Assembly: GCF_000196015.1 (NCBI RefSeq) | Contig: NC_007973.1 | Location: 2,170,001-2,234,000, forward strand | Reading direction: 5' to 3' | DNA: 64,000 bases | Origin: Cupriavidus metallidurans CH34 | Lineage (GTDB): Bacteria > Pseudomonadota > Gammaproteobacteria > Burkholderiales > Burkholderiaceae | In this document: positions 42,650 through 53,338 of the stretch, in pieces | Numbering within the stretch: position 1 is the stretch's first letter | How the letters are laid out: each line of letters opens with the position of its first letter | Translations under genes and position numbers: made by a program | The notes under the pieces: model-generated | Databases searched by the model: none | Told to the model about the DNA's origin: nothing | Seen by the model: the letters and a program-made list of their open reading frames with translations, nothing else

Positions 42650-45235
42650 TCAGGACTCCCTGGCCGGCGCCGCCGCGGCGCGCAACAGGCGCCATGCATT
42701 GCCGACAACCAGTAACGACGACACGGACATTCCGATGCCTGCCATCCATGCCGTAACGAGTCCGGTAGCTGCCAGGGGGATCGCCACGACGTTGTAGAAA
42801 AAGGCCCAACCCAGGTTCTGGCGTACCACACGGCGCGTCTTGCGGGCCACGGCAATGGCATTGGCGATTTCGCCCACGCCACCGTGTGTCAGCACGGCAT
42901 CGGCACCGGCCTGCGCCAATGGCGCACCGCTGCCGATCGCTATCGAAACCTGGGCCTGGGCCAGCACCGGCGCATCGTTGATGCCGTCGCCCACCGCCAG
43001 AACGACGGCGCCCTGCTGTTGAAGATTGGCTACATAGTCGCGCTTGCCTTCAGGCGTGACCGCTCCAACGGCGGTCTCGATGCCGAAGCGGTCCGCCCAC
43101 CAGCGCACCGCTGCCGGCTGATCGCCCGAAACCAGATGACAGCGCACACCGAGTCGGGTCAGCGAAGCCAGAAGCTCGGCTGTCTGGGGCCGTTCGACAT
43201 CGGCCAACTGAAAACACGCCAGCGGACCGTTTGCGTCACCAAGCCAGACCTCGGTAGCGCCCGGAAAACGGTCACCACTGCGGCGGATGTCGGCTGCTGC
43301 CGGTGCCAATTCCGCGACGAACTCTCTACGCCCCAGCCGCATCAACCGGCCGTCGACATTTGCCTGCAATCCTTGCCCGGGAGTGTTGTGCAGTTCAGCC
43401 ACCAGCCGTTCGGCATGGTCCGCCGCGGCCTCAACCAAGGCCCTCGCAATCGGATGTTCCCCACCACGCTCCATGGCGGCGGCGAGACTCTGGCAAGTCG
43501 GCGCATCCAGATTGCCCGCGATCTCCGTCGACACGAGCGCAAAACGCCCCTCGGTCAACGTGCCCGTCTTGTCGAGCATGATGTCCGTGACACCCGAAAG
43601 CGCTTCGAGCGTGTGCGCGCGGGTCAGCAGCACGCCGCGCCGCGACAACGCCGCGCCAGCGGCGGCCAGCGCCGCCGGAGTAGCCAGCGACAACGCGCAA
43701 GGACAGCTCACAACGAGCACCGCGACTGTCACCAATAGCGCGCGTGATGGATCGATCCAGATCGCCCAGACCAGCCCGGTGATTGCGGCCAGGATCAAGA
43801 GGGTGGCGACAAACCAGCCGGCCACACGATCTGCCAACTGGGCCAGGCGGGGCTTATCCGCCAGCGCGCGATCCAGCACGGCTACGATCTCGGCGAGACG
43901 GGTCTGCGCGCCGATCCGGCGCACGCTCACCTCGAGCGGACTGGCAGCATTGAAACAACCCGCCAGCACGGTGTCGCCAATGGCGCGCTTCACCGGCCGC
44001 GCTTCCCCTGTCAGCATCGATTCGTCGATTTCGCTGACGCCAGCCACCACGACACCGTCGGCCGGCATGATCTCGCCCGCCTTCACGCGAATCCGGTCAC
44101 CGGCATTCAGTCGCGCAACCGGGATCCGCTCGCCGACGCCGCTCGTCTCCACCAGCCGCTCGCAGGTCGCGGGCAGCTGGCGCGCCAGCATCTCGGCGCC
44201 ACTGCGCGAGGCTTGCCGGACACGCAACTCCAGATAGCGGGCCAACAGAAGGAACGCGACGAACATCGTCACGGAATCGAAGTAGACCTCCCCGACGCCC
44301 CGCACGGTCGCCACAGCGCTCGCGAAGAAGCCAGCCAGCACGCCGATCGCAACAGGCACGTCCATGCCCATATGTCGTTGCCGCAATGAACGCCATGCGC
44401 CAGCGAAAATCGGCGAGGCAGAGTAAAGAACCACCGGGATCGTCAGCGCAAAGCTCGCCCAGCGCATCAACTGAAGCTGGCCGGGGTCGATCGTGGCTTC
44501 GTGCGTATAGAGCGGCCACGCATACATCATCACCTGCATCATGCCGAGCATCGCCACGGCCATGCGCATCAGCAAGCCGCGCCGCTCGCGGCGATCGTGC
44601 TGGTCGCCACGCGACACCTCGAACGGCCATGCCTGATAGCCGATGTCGGCCAGCGTGGACAGCAGCCCCGCCACGCCCTGCTTGTTCTCTTGCCAGCGCA
44701 CCACTACGCGGCGCGTGGCCACGTTCGCCACGGCCGACTCGACCCCATCCAGTTGCCCGAGGTGCTGCTCGATCAGCCAGGCACAGGCCGCGCAGCGGAT
44801 GTTTTCCGGCGCCAGCGTGATCTCCGCCCGGCCGTCGCCCAGTTCGCGAACGAACTGGTTGCGCAGCTCGGGGGTATCGTAGGCGGCCCACACAGGCTCT
44901 GCCTCGCGTCGCGCCTGGGCATCTATCGGCCGCGCGAACCGCGTGACATCGCTATATAGATGCCCGAAGCCGGCTGAATAGAGTGTCTGCGCCAGCGCCT
45001 GGCAGCCGCCACAGCAGAATGTGCGGCGCTGCCCGCCGATATCAGCGACGAGCGGCGTGACATCGCGCCCGAGAGGCTGGCCGCAATGAAAACAATGAGT
45101 AGTGGATGTAGATAGAGACGCCGACCCAAGCCGCGTGCCCGAGGCAAGGGCTGCGGCGGAACCAAGTTGTGCGCTCGGATTGGACGGAACGGACGTTCCA
45201 TCGGGCGCGAGGGGGCTAGCGTGCAGGGACGGCAT
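42650..45235 (-). CDS. ccoI: Copper-translocating P-type ATPase CcoI (FixI), 861 aa
   Basis: Exports copper for cbb3 oxidase assembly. An N-terminal zinc-ribbon-like module has CFHC at 48-51 and CCGGC at 74-78; a heavy-metal domain has CAAC at 148-151. Eight membrane helices surround the transport motif CPC near residue 510 (SCPCALSLATPAALA); DKTGTLTEG near 553 holds the phosphorylated Asp, and GDGINDAPVLAQA is near the C-terminus. The first 45 residues are an extra Ser/Ala-rich leader. Perfect FNR box upstream; ccoS follows. Confidence 0.95.
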   Translation of the reverse strand: MPSLHASPLAPDGTSVPSNPSAQLGSAAALASGTRLGSASLSTSTTHCFHCGQPLGRDVTPLVADIGGQRRTFCCGGCQALAQTLYSAGFGHLYSDVTRFARPIDAQARREAEPVWAAYDTPELRNQFVRELGDGRAEITLAPENIRCAACAWLIEQHLGQLDGVESAVANVATRRVVVRWQENKQGVAGLLSTLADIGYQAWPFEVSRGDQHDRRERRGLLMRMAVAMLGMMQVMMYAWPLYTHEATIDPGQLQLMRWASFALTIPVVLYSASPIFAGAWRSLRQRHMGMDVPVAIGVLAGFFASAVATVRGVGEVYFDSVTMFVAFLLLARYLELRVRQASRSGAEMLARQLPATCERLVETSGVGERIPVARLNAGDRIRVKAGEIMPADGVVVAGVSEIDESMLTGEARPVKRAIGDTVLAGCFNAASPLEVSVRRIGAQTRLAEIVAVLDRALADKPRLAQLADRVAGWFVATLLILAAITGLVWAIWIDPSRALLVTVAVLVVSCPCALSLATPAALAAAGAALSRRGVLLTRAHTLEALSGVTDIMLDKTGTLTEGRFALVSTEIAGNLDAPTCQSLAAAMERGGEHPIARALVEAAADHAERLVAELHNTPGQGLQANVDGRLMRLGRREFVAELAPAAADIRRSGDRFPGATEVWLGDANGPLACFQLADVERPQTAELLASLTRLGVRCHLVSGDQPAAVRWWADRFGIETAVGAVTPEGKRDYVANLQQQGAVVLAVGDGINDAPVLAQAQVSIAIGSGAPLAQAGADAVLTHGGVGEIANAIAVARKTRRVVRQNLGWAFFYNVVAIPLAATGLVTAWMAGIGMSVSSLLVVGNAWRLLRAAAAPARES

Positions 45236-45286
45236 AGTGCGCTTTTAGTACCCAGCGAATACTAGGTAACCAGCGCGCCATATGCC

Positions 45287-45300
45287 TTGATAAAGATCAA
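45287..45300. promoter_or_regulatory. Perfect FNR box upstream of ccoI
   Basis: TTGAT-AAAG-ATCAA, exact consensus, 52 nt before the ccoI start. Confidence 0.8.
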
Positions 45301-45381
45301 ACTTCCAAAAATGGAGTCAGGGTCTGGCCGTGCAAACAGGGGAGCGGGTTCGAACGGCCTTCAGACTCCCCTGCCAACCTG

Positions 45382-46479
45382 TCAGGTCAACGAGGTGTCG
45401 ACCGTACGACGTTCGGACTCGAGGTACTCCCGCGACTGCATCTCGATGATCCGCGAGACCGTCCGATGAAACTCGTTCGCCATCTGGCCTTCGGTATAGA
45501 GTTCGTCGGCCGGCACCTCGGCGGACATCAGCAGCTTGACCTTGTGATCGTAGAAAACATCGATCAGCCAGGTGAAGCGGCGCGCCTCCGATGACATCCG
45601 CGGCGTCATCTTCGGCACATCCGACAGGATCACCGTATGAAACTGTGACGCAATCTCCAGATAGTCGTTCTGGGAGCGCGGGCCGCCGCACAAGGTCGCG
45701 AAATCGAACCAGACCACGCCATTGGCCTTGCGCAACGCCTTGATCTCGCGATGTTCGATATGCAGGATCGGAGACTCGTCCGCCGTACCCGCGATGGACA
45801 CGAACGCATCGCGCAGCGCGGCGCTGGCTTCCCGGTTCAGCGGCGTATGGTAGGCCTGTACCTGTTCCAGCGCCCGCTTGCGGTAGTCGATGCCGGCATC
45901 GACATTGAGTACATCGAGCTTTTGCTGCAGCAGCGCAATAGCCGGCAGCACCCGATCACGGTGAAGGCCGTCCGGGTAAAGCAGATCCGGGCGATAGTTC
46001 GACGTCATCACGAACTGCACACCGTTCTCGAACAACTGCTGCAGCAGACGATGCAGGATCATCGCATCCGCCACATCATTGACGTGGAACTCGTCGAAGC
46101 AGATCAACCGGAAGCGGCGCGCAATGCGTTTCGCCAGTTCGTCCAGCGGGTCTGCCCGACCGCGCAGTTCCTCGAGTTCCCGATGCACCTCGCGCATGAA
46201 CTCGTGGAAGTGGAGCCGCGTCTTGCGCACCACCGGCACGCAGGAATAGAAACTGTCCATCAGGAACGACTTGCCGCGCCCCACCCCACCCCACATGTAG
46301 ACGCCCTTCGGCACCTCGGGGTGTACCAGCAACTTCTTCAGCGTGCTGTTTCGACGGCCCTTGTAGGCCACCCACTCGTCATAGCATTGCTGGAGCCGCT
46401 CCACGGCGCGACGCTGCGCCTCATCTGACTGATAGCCGCGCTGCTTGAGTTCGTGTTCGTAAAACTCGGTGACGTTCAT
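45382..46479 (-). CDS. zapE: Cell division ATPase ZapE (AFG1 family), 365 aa
   Basis: AAA-type ATPase of the AFG1/LACE1 family that acts at the division ring under stress. Walker A GGVGRGKS at 64-71, the following FLMDSFYSCVPVVRKTRLHFHEFM, Walker B LICFDEFHVNDVADAM and the sensor MTSNYRPDLLYPDGLHRDR are diagnostic. Full length. Upstream of odhA-odhB-lpdA genes in order but transcribed as the next gene after lpdA, with a terminator in between. Confidence 0.94.
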   Translation of the reverse strand: MNVTEFYEHELKQRGYQSDEAQRRAVERLQQCYDEWVAYKGRRNSTLKKLLVHPEVPKGVYMWGGVGRGKSFLMDSFYSCVPVVRKTRLHFHEFMREVHRELEELRGRADPLDELAKRIARRFRLICFDEFHVNDVADAMILHRLLQQLFENGVQFVMTSNYRPDLLYPDGLHRDRVLPAIALLQQKLDVLNVDAGIDYRKRALEQVQAYHTPLNREASAALRDAFVSIAGTADESPILHIEHREIKALRKANGVVWFDFATLCGGPRSQNDYLEIASQFHTVILSDVPKMTPRMSSEARRFTWLIDVFYDHKVKLLMSAEVPADELYTEGQMANEFHRTVSRIIEMQSREYLESERRTVDTSLT

Positions 46480-46511
46480 GTGGGTTCAACCGGGGGGCTG
46501 CAAGTGAAAAC

Positions 46512-46536
46512 GGCGCGCCGCGAATGGCGGCGCGCC
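46512..46536 (-). terminator. Terminator after lpdA
   Basis: Perfect 10-bp stem GGCGCGCCGC / GCGGCGCGCC with loop GAATG, 28 nt after the lpdA stop, followed on the minus strand by TTTTC. Confidence 0.8.
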
Positions 46537-46564
46537 GATGCTCACACTTTGCGAGGCAAATGCC

Positions 46565-47989
46565 TTACATGTTGAGCTGACGCTTGTCGACGGCCAGCGC
46601 GGCTTCGCGCATGACTTCCGACATCGACGGGTGCGGGTGGCAGACGCGACCGATATCTTCGCTCGCAGCCTTGAACTCCATCGCCACCACGGCTTCGGCG
46701 ATCAGGTCCGATGCATTCGCGGCCACGATGTGCACGCCCAGGATCTCGTCGGTCCTGGCATCGGCCAGCATCTTCACGAAACCGTCCGAAGCACCCATGC
46801 CCAGCGCACGGCCATTGGCCATGAACGGGAATTGGCCCGACTTGTACTCGCGGCCTTCGGCCTTGAGTTGCTGCTCGGTCTTGCCGACCCACGCGATTTC
46901 CGGGAACGTGTAGATAACCCAGGGAACCGTGTTGAAGTCGATATGCGGCTTCTGGCCAACGATACGTTCGGCCACGGCCACGCCTTCGTCTTCTGCCTTG
47001 TGGGCCAGCATCGGGCCACGCACCACGTCGCCGATTGCCCAGATGCCCGGCACCTTGGTCTGGCAGTGGTCGTCCACCTCGATGAAGCCACGCTGGTCCA
47101 CGCCCAGGCCCACGGCGTCCAGGCCGAGGTTGTCGGTGTTCGGCACGCGGCCCACCGACACGATCAGGCGATCGACTTCCAGCGTCTGCGCCTTGCCGTC
47201 CTTGTCGGTGTAGTTGACCGTGACGTTGTCCTTGCCGGTCTTCACTTCGTCGACCTTGACGCTCAGGTGGAACTGCAGCCCCTGCTTGGTCAGCAGCTTC
47301 TGCGCTTCCTTGGCCACGCCTTCGTCGGCGGCGCCCAGGAATGCGGGCAGCGCTTCCAGCACGGTCACTTCGGCACCCAGACGGCGCCACACCGAGCCCA
47401 GCTCCAGGCCGATCACGCCGGCGCCGATCACGCCCAGCTTCTTCGGCACGGTACCGAACTTCAGCGCGCCTTCGTTATCGCTGATCAGGTTGTTGTCGAC
47501 AGCGACGCCTGGCAGATGGCGAGCCTTCGAGCCCGTGGCGATGATGACCTGCTTGGCGGTCAGCGTCTCGCCATTCACTTCCACCTGGAAGCCTTCTGCA
47601 GCCTTGCCGGTGAACTTGCCGTAGCCCTTGAACAGGGTCACCTTGTTCTTGCGGAACAGGAACTCGATGCCCTTCGTCATCTTGCTGACGATGTCGTCCT
47701 TGCGCTTGAGCATCTTGGCCACGTCGACCTTGACGTCGCCCACGGTGATGCCATGGTCGGCCAGGTGATGCGAGGCGTTCTCGAACTCTTCCGAGGAAGC
47801 CAGCAGTGCCTTGGACGGAATGCAGCCCACGTTCAGGCAGGTACCGCCCAGGCGTGCTTCGCCCTTCGGATCGTCATAGGCGTTGCCTTCCAGGCAAGCC
47901 ACGTTCAGGCCCAACTGGGCAGCGCGGATGGCGGCGATATAGCCGCCGGGGCCGGCGCCGATCACCAGCACGTCGAATTGTTTGCTCAT
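46565..47989 (-). CDS. lpdA: Dihydrolipoyl dehydrogenase (E3) of 2-oxoglutarate dehydrogenase, 474 aa
   Basis: FAD disulfide oxidoreductase reoxidising lipoyl-dihydrolipoate with NAD. FAD loop [19 protein letters not shown] at the N-terminus, redox pair C51 and C56 in [16 protein letters not shown] site [13 protein letters not shown], and C-terminal [15 protein letters not shown] with the catalytic His. Directly after odhB, so it is the E3 for this complex. Often called odhL in this group. Confidence 0.96.
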   Translation of the reverse strand: MSKQFDVLVIGAGPGGYIAAIRAAQLGLNVACLEGNAYDDPKGEARLGGTCLNVGCIPSKALLASSEEFENASHHLADHGITVGDVKVDVAKMLKRKDDIVSKMTKGIEFLFRKNKVTLFKGYGKFTGKAAEGFQVEVNGETLTAKQVIIATGSKARHLPGVAVDNNLISDNEGALKFGTVPKKLGVIGAGVIGLELGSVWRRLGAEVTVLEALPAFLGAADEGVAKEAQKLLTKQGLQFHLSVKVDEVKTGKDNVTVNYTDKDGKAQTLEVDRLIVSVGRVPNTDNLGLDAVGLGVDQRGFIEVDDHCQTKVPGIWAIGDVVRGPMLAHKAEDEGVAVAERIVGQKPHIDFNTVPWVIYTFPEIAWVGKTEQQLKAEGREYKSGQFPFMANGRALGMGASDGFVKMLADARTDEILGVHIVAANASDLIAEAVVAMEFKAASEDIGRVCHPHPSMSEVMREAALAVDKRQLNM

Positions 47990-48114
47990 GGGAAATTTCT
48001 CTCTGGTGTGTCATGCCCGCGCAAGGGCGGGCGTCCGGCGGCGAGGTAGCGGCCGGGTCCCCGCGCGCGAAGCGCGGGGACGACGACAAACGATAGACGG
48101 AGGTCTGGCCTGAA

Positions 48115-49374
48115 TTACAGGTCCAGCAGCAGACGAGCCGGATCTTCCAGCGCTTCCTTCATGGCCACCAGACCCAGAACGGCTTCGCGGCCGTCGATGA
48201 TACGGTGGTCGTAGGACATCGCCAGGTAGTTCATCGGACGGATCACGATCTGGCCGTCTTCCACCACGGCACGGTCCTTGGTGGCGTGCACGCCCAGGAT
48301 GGCCGACTGCGGCGGGTTGATGATCGGGGTCGACAGCATCGAGCCGAACGTACCGCCGTTCGAGATCGAGAACGTACCGCCGGTCAGTTCTTCCAGCGAC
48401 AGCTTGCCGTCACGCGCCTTGGTGCCGAACTCGGCGATCTTCTTCTCGATGTCGGCCAGGCTCATCTGGTCGGCGTTGCGCAGGATCGGCACCACCAGAC
48501 CACGCGGCGAGCCCACGGCGATACCGATGTCGAAGTAGCCGTGGTAGACGATGTCGTTGCCGTCCACCGAGGCGTTGATGACCGGGTACTTCTTCAGCGC
48601 GTGCACGGCGGCCTTCACGAAGAACGACATGAAGCCCAGCTTCACACCATGTTCCTTCTCGAAGCGATCCTTGTACTTGGCGCGCAGATCCATCACCGGC
48701 TTCATGTTCACTTCGTTGAAGGTGGTGAGAATGGCGTTGGTCGATTGCGACTGGATCAGACGCTCGGCGATACGCGCGCGCAGGCGGCTCATCGGCACGC
48801 GCTCTTCCGGGCGATCGCCCAGCGCGGCGAAGTCAACCTGGGCCGACACTTGCGGCAGGGCCGGCTTGGCGGCGGCCGGAGCCGGAGCAGCCTTGGCGGC
48901 CGGAGCGGGAGCCGAGCCGGCGGCCAGCACGTCACCCTTGGTGATGCGGCCGTCCTTGCCGGTGCCAGCCACTTGCGAAGCCGACAGGCCACCTTCGGCC
49001 ATCAGCTTGGCAGCCGACGGCATGGCGATGGCGCCAGCGCTGGCAGCGGCTGCGGGGGCAGCAGCTGCCGGGGCCGGTGCTGCTGCGGCGGGAGCCGGAG
49101 CGGCGGCGGCCGGTGCCACAGCGCCTGCGGTGGCTGCCGTGTCAATCTTGGCGATCACTTCATCGGCCACGACGGTATCGCCGTCGTTCTTGATGATCTG
49201 CGACAGAACGCCAGCCGACGGTGCCGGCACTTCCAGCACAACCTTGTCGGTTTCGATTTCGATCAGGATCTCGTCCTGAGCAACAGCTTCGCCCGGCTTC
49301 TTCTTCCAGTTCAGCATGGTCGCTTCGGCGACCGATTCCGACAATTGGGGAACCTTGACGTCAACAATAGCCAT
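48115..49374 (-). CDS. odhB: Dihydrolipoyl succinyltransferase (E2), 419 aa
   Basis: E2 core of the 2-oxoglutarate dehydrogenase complex. Lipoyl domain residues 1-76 with the modified K44 in [11 protein letters not shown]; two Ala/Pro linkers; peripheral-subunit-binding domain about 118-155 ([31 protein letters not shown]); catalytic domain ending in [13 protein letters not shown] with the active His near 390. Succinyl type is shown by the operon with odhA. Between odhA and lpdA. Confidence 0.97.
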   Translation of the reverse strand: MAIVDVKVPQLSESVAEATMLNWKKKPGEAVAQDEILIEIETDKVVLEVPAPSAGVLSQIIKNDGDTVVADEVIAKIDTAATAGAVAPAAAAPAPAAAAPAPAAAAPAAAASAGAIAMPSAAKLMAEGGLSASQVAGTGKDGRITKGDVLAAGSAPAPAAKAAPAPAAAKPALPQVSAQVDFAALGDRPEERVPMSRLRARIAERLIQSQSTNAILTTFNEVNMKPVMDLRAKYKDRFEKEHGVKLGFMSFFVKAAVHALKKYPVINASVDGNDIVYHGYFDIGIAVGSPRGLVVPILRNADQMSLADIEKKIAEFGTKARDGKLSLEELTGGTFSISNGGTFGSMLSTPIINPPQSAILGVHATKDRAVVEDGQIVIRPMNYLAMSYDHRIIDGREAVLGLVAMKEALEDPARLLLDL

Positions 49375-49467
49375 GGTTTGAAAATTCCTCGATGTATGCG
49401 TGTGTTTCGTTGCGGGTAGGCTGACCCGCGGCGCGCATCCTGGTGCGCGGCCGCGGGTGCCGACGAA

Positions 49468-52320
49468 TTACTTGGTCAGAACAAAGCCCTTGAGCTTGGA
49501 GAACGCAGCGTCCAGCAGCGCCTTCTGTTGCTCGTTGTGCTTTGCGTAGTAGCCCACCGCCGGCGAAGCCGAGGCGGGACGACCGGCATAACCGAGCTTC
49601 TGGCCTTCCGTCATGTTTTCCATGATGTAGTGCTGCACGAAGAACCAGGCACCCTGGTTCTGCGGCTCGTCCTGGCACCACAGGATTTCGGTCGCGCCCG
49701 GATACTTCTTGAGTTCCGCGGCAACGGCCTTGTGCGGGAACGGATACAGCTGTTCCATGCGGATGATCGCCGTGTCGGTGGCACCACGCTCACGGCGGGT
49801 GTTGACCAGGTCGTAGTAGACCTTGCCCGAGCACATGATCACGCGCTTGACCTTGCTGGCGTTCAGTTCCTCGTGATCGGGGATCACGGTCTCGAAATGA
49901 CCCTTGGCCAGATCGGACAGCGGCGACACGGCATCCTTGCTACGCAGCAGCGACTTCGGCGTCATGATCACCAACGGCTTGCGGAACAGACGGATCATCT
50001 GGCGACGCAGCAGGTGGAAGATCTGGGCCGGCGTGGTCGGCTGGACAACCTGGATGTTGTGATCGGCGCAGAGCTGCAGGAAACGCTCGATACGGGCCGA
50101 GCTGTGTTCCGGACCCTGGCCTTCGTAGCCGTGCGGCAGCATCATCGTCAAGCCCGATGCGCGACCCCACTTCACTTCACCCGACGAGATGAACTGGTCG
50201 ATCACAACCTGAGCGCCGTTGACGAAGTCGCCGAACTGGGCTTCCCAGATCACCAGCGCATTCGGTTCGGCGGTCGAGTAGCCGTATTCGAAGCCGAGCA
50301 CGGCCTCTTCAGACAGCACCGAGTCGATCACCGTGAACGGTGCCTGGTTTTCCGACACGTTCTGCAGCGGCACGTACGAGCCGGCATCCCAGCGCTCGCG
50401 AGCCTGGTCATGCAGCACGGCATGGCGGTGCGTGAAGGTACCGCGGCCGGCGTCCTGGCCGGTGATACGCACCGGGTAGCCCGATGCAACCAGCGAAGCG
50501 AAGGCCAGGTGTTCACCCATGCCCCAGTCCAGCATCTGCTCGCCGCGGCCCATGTTGGAGCGGTCCTTGACGACCTTCTCCACCAGCGGATGCAGCTTGA
50601 AGTGCTCAGGAATCGTGGTGATGCGCTCGGCCAGACGCTTCAGTTCCGTCATCGGCACGGCGGTGTCGGCAGCGTCCGTCCACTTGCGGTTCAGGAACGG
50701 CATCCAGTCCACAGCGAACTTGTTCTTGAAGTTCGACAGGACCGGATCCACCGTGTGCTTGCCAGCGTCCATGGCGGCACGGTAGTCCTTGACCAGCTCG
50801 TCGCCGAACTCGGCCGGGGTCAGGCTCTGCGCCACCAGCTTGTCAGCGTACAGCTTGCGCGTACCCGGATGCTGGCCGATCTTCTTGTACATCAGCGGCT
50901 GCGTCATAGCCGGCGTGTCTTGCTCGTTGTGGCCCAGCTTGCGGAAGCAGATGATGTCGACCACGACGTCCTTGTTGAATTCCATGCGGAAATCAACGGC
51001 CAGCTGCATGGCGTACACCACGGCTTCGGGATCGTCGCCGTTCACGTGCAGCACCGGCGCCTCGATCATCTTGACCACGTCCGTGCAATACAGCGTCGAA
51101 CGGGCGTCGCGCGGGTCCGACGTGGTGAAACCGATCTGGTTGTTGATAACCAGATGCATCGTGCCACCCGTGCCGTAGCCGCGGGTCTGCGCGAGGTTCA
51201 GCGTTTCCATCACCACGCCCTGGCCGGCAAAGGCCGCGTCGCCGTGCACCTGCACCGGCAGCACTTCCTTGTGGCCGACGTCGCCGCGGCGTTCCTGGCG
51301 AGCCTTGGACGAGCCTTCGACCACCGGGTTGACGATTTCCAGGTGCGACGGGTTGAACGCGAGCGACAGGTGAACCGGGCCGCCTTCCGTCGAGACATCG
51401 CTCGAGAAGCCCTTGTGGTACTTCACGTCACCGGCCGGCAGGTCGTCGACGTGCTTGCCTTCGAATTCAGCGAACAGGTCGGCCGGCATCTTGCCCAGCG
51501 TATTGACCAGCACGTTCAGACGGCCACGGTGAGCCATGCCGATCACGATTTCCTGCACGCCCTTGGTGCCGGCGTGCTGGATCAGTTCGTCCATCGCGGC
51601 GATGAAGCTCTCGCCACCTTCGAGCGAGAAGCGCTTCTGGCCGACGTACTTGGTGTGGAGGAATCGCTCCAGGCCTTCGGCCGCGGTCAGGCGGTCGAGG
51701 ATGTGCTTCTTTTTCTCCAGCGTGAACACGGGCTTGGAACGCGTGGTTTCCAGACGCTCCTGCCACCAGCGCTTCTGCGCCTGGTCGCTCACGTACATGA
51801 ACTCGGCGCCGATGGTGCCGCAGTACGTTTCTCGCAGGTTGTTGAGCAGCTCGCGCAGGCTCATCGACTCCTTGCCGAAGTACGTGTTGCTGGCATTGAA
51901 GACGATATCGAGGTCAGCCTCGGAGAAGCCGTAGAACGCCGGATCCAGGTCAGGCAGGGGCGGACGCTCCTGGCGCTTGAGCGGATCGAGGTCAGCCCAG
52001 TGCGAGCCGATGTTGCGGTAAGCGGCGATCAGCTGCGTGGCAGCGACGCGCTTGCGACCCATATCGGAATCGGCCGAGGCAACAATGGTCTTGATGGGGC
52101 CCTGCTTGGCGCGCTCGGCGAACGAGGCGACGATCGGTGCGTGGGGGATATCGCGGGCGTTGGAACCATCCGCAGCCGGGACATTCTGCATCGCGTCGAA
52201 ATACGCGCGCCAGTTGTCGGGAACCGAGCTGGGATTCTGGAGGTAGGCCTCGTACAGCTCTTCCACATAGGGGGCGTTGCCGCCGAAGAGGTACGAATTG
52301 CTTTGATACTGCTGCATCAT
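49468..52320 (-). CDS. odhA: 2-oxoglutarate dehydrogenase E1 component, 950 aa
   Basis: Thiamine-diphosphate E1 that decarboxylates 2-oxoglutarate in the TCA cycle. The N-terminus (SYLFGGNAPYVEELYEAYLQ) is the E2-binding arm; IGMAHRGRLNVLVNTLGK and GDAAFAGQGVVMETLNLA lie in the TDP region, and GYEGQGPEHSSARIERFLQL in the C-terminal half. Full length. First gene of the operon; the upstream 280 nt to ugpQ hold no gene, only the operon promoter region. Confidence 0.97.
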   Translation of the reverse strand: MMQQYQSNSYLFGGNAPYVEELYEAYLQNPSSVPDNWRAYFDAMQNVPAADGSNARDIPHAPIVASFAERAKQGPIKTIVASADSDMGRKRVAATQLIAAYRNIGSHWADLDPLKRQERPPLPDLDPAFYGFSEADLDIVFNASNTYFGKESMSLRELLNNLRETYCGTIGAEFMYVSDQAQKRWWQERLETTRSKPVFTLEKKKHILDRLTAAEGLERFLHTKYVGQKRFSLEGGESFIAAMDELIQHAGTKGVQEIVIGMAHRGRLNVLVNTLGKMPADLFAEFEGKHVDDLPAGDVKYHKGFSSDVSTEGGPVHLSLAFNPSHLEIVNPVVEGSSKARQERRGDVGHKEVLPVQVHGDAAFAGQGVVMETLNLAQTRGYGTGGTMHLVINNQIGFTTSDPRDARSTLYCTDVVKMIEAPVLHVNGDDPEAVVYAMQLAVDFRMEFNKDVVVDIICFRKLGHNEQDTPAMTQPLMYKKIGQHPGTRKLYADKLVAQSLTPAEFGDELVKDYRAAMDAGKHTVDPVLSNFKNKFAVDWMPFLNRKWTDAADTAVPMTELKRLAERITTIPEHFKLHPLVEKVVKDRSNMGRGEQMLDWGMGEHLAFASLVASGYPVRITGQDAGRGTFTHRHAVLHDQARERWDAGSYVPLQNVSENQAPFTVIDSVLSEEAVLGFEYGYSTAEPNALVIWEAQFGDFVNGAQVVIDQFISSGEVKWGRASGLTMMLPHGYEGQGPEHSSARIERFLQLCADHNIQVVQPTTPAQIFHLLRRQMIRLFRKPLVIMTPKSLLRSKDAVSPLSDLAKGHFETVIPDHEELNASKVKRVIMCSGKVYYDLVNTRRERGATDTAIIRMEQLYPFPHKAVAAELKKYPGATEILWCQDEPQNQGAWFFVQHYIMENMTEGQKLGYAGRPASASPAVGYYAKHNEQQKALLDAAFSKLKGFVLTK

Positions 52321-52600
52321 GGGGCGCTCACTATTCTCCGGGAATGCCGGAGTTAAGCGGGTTCATCAACCTTCCGCGACACGGCTCGACCGGTTAGCGG
52401 ATTGCAAACAACTCTTGGGGGCCCAACGGTTACCACCTTGAACGAACGGCACCGTGTCAGGTGCCGCTAGTTTTCGGTCTCGCCGCCAGACCCGAAAGGG
52501 CAAGTTGTGCGGGGAAGGACCTAAGTCTTCACTCGCGAAGCATAGCACGTTTGCCCTGGACTCGTAGGGACTTTTCGTGATGCAAAACAAGACGGACTGT

Positions 52601-53338
52601 TCAGGACTGTGGCGCGATCTGATCGACCGCATCGGTGATCAAGCCGTCCAGCCCCCATGACAGCAGGTTCGCTGCCCTCGCCCGGTCGTTGACCGTGTAG
52701 CAGAGGACCTTGAACCCAGCCGAATGCGCGGCGCCGATGACAGCAGCATCGAGTTCACGGTGGTTGGCGTCGAGCGCCACGCATTCCAGCTGGCGCAGCC
52801 GCTCGAGCCAATCGGCAGGCAGTGTATCCAGCAGCAAGGCACGCGGGAGGTCTGGCGCCACCTGATGCGCGGCCTCCAACGCCACTTCCGAGAACGAGGA
52901 CAGCAACGGCGGCGTGCCAGCACCCCTCCACAGTGAAAGTGCGTCAAGCGCCACGGCTGCACCAGTCCGATACTCGGTCCCTGGCACCGGCTTGATCTCA
53001 ATATTGACCATGAAGCCATTGGCCTGCGTATAGCGAGCAATGGCCGCCAGCGTCGGCACCGGCTCGCCCGCGTACGCGGGACTGTGCCAGCCGCCAGCAT
53101 CCAGCGCCGCCAGTTCGCCCAGCGTCAGCGCATCGACACGCCCTTTGCCGGTCGTAGTGCGATCCAGCGTCGCATCGTGCATCAGGATCGGCTTGCCGTC
53201 GGCAGACAGCTTCACGTCGAACTCGAACATCCGGTAGCCGAACGACGCACCGTGCCGAAACGCGGCCAGCGTGTTTTCGGGAGCCAGCTTGCCCGCGCCG
53301 CGATGGGCAATAAAGCGGGGATAGGGCCAATTCGTCAT
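52601..53338 (-). CDS. ugpQ: Glycerophosphodiester phosphodiesterase UgpQ, 245 aa
   Basis: Cytosolic enzyme splitting imported glycerophosphodiesters into glycerol-3-phosphate and alcohol. [21 protein letters not shown] with the catalytic HR and [27 protein letters not shown] with the metal ligands and second catalytic His, and IEIKP further on define the GDPD family. Overlaps ugpC by ATGA, so it is part of the ugp operon. Confidence 0.93.
   Translation of the reverse strand: MTNWPYPRFIAHRGAGKLAPENTLAAFRHGASFGYRMFEFDVKLSADGKPILMHDATLDRTTTGKGRVDALTLGELAALDAGGWHSPAYAGEPVPTLAAIARYTQANGFMVNIEIKPVPGTEYRTGAAVALDALSLWRGAGTPPLLSSFSEVALEAAHQVAPDLPRALLLDTLPADWLERLRQLECVALDANHRELDAAVIGAAHSAGFKVLCYTVNDRARAANLLSWGLDGLITDAVDQIAPQS

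Noticed and set aside
49528..52356. 942-codon open frame opposite odhA
   Set aside because: Codon-bias shadow of odhA with no domain pattern.
52366..52632. 88-codon minus-strand frame upstream of odhA
   Set aside because: Overlaps the ugpQ side and the odhA promoter region and has no recognisable features.
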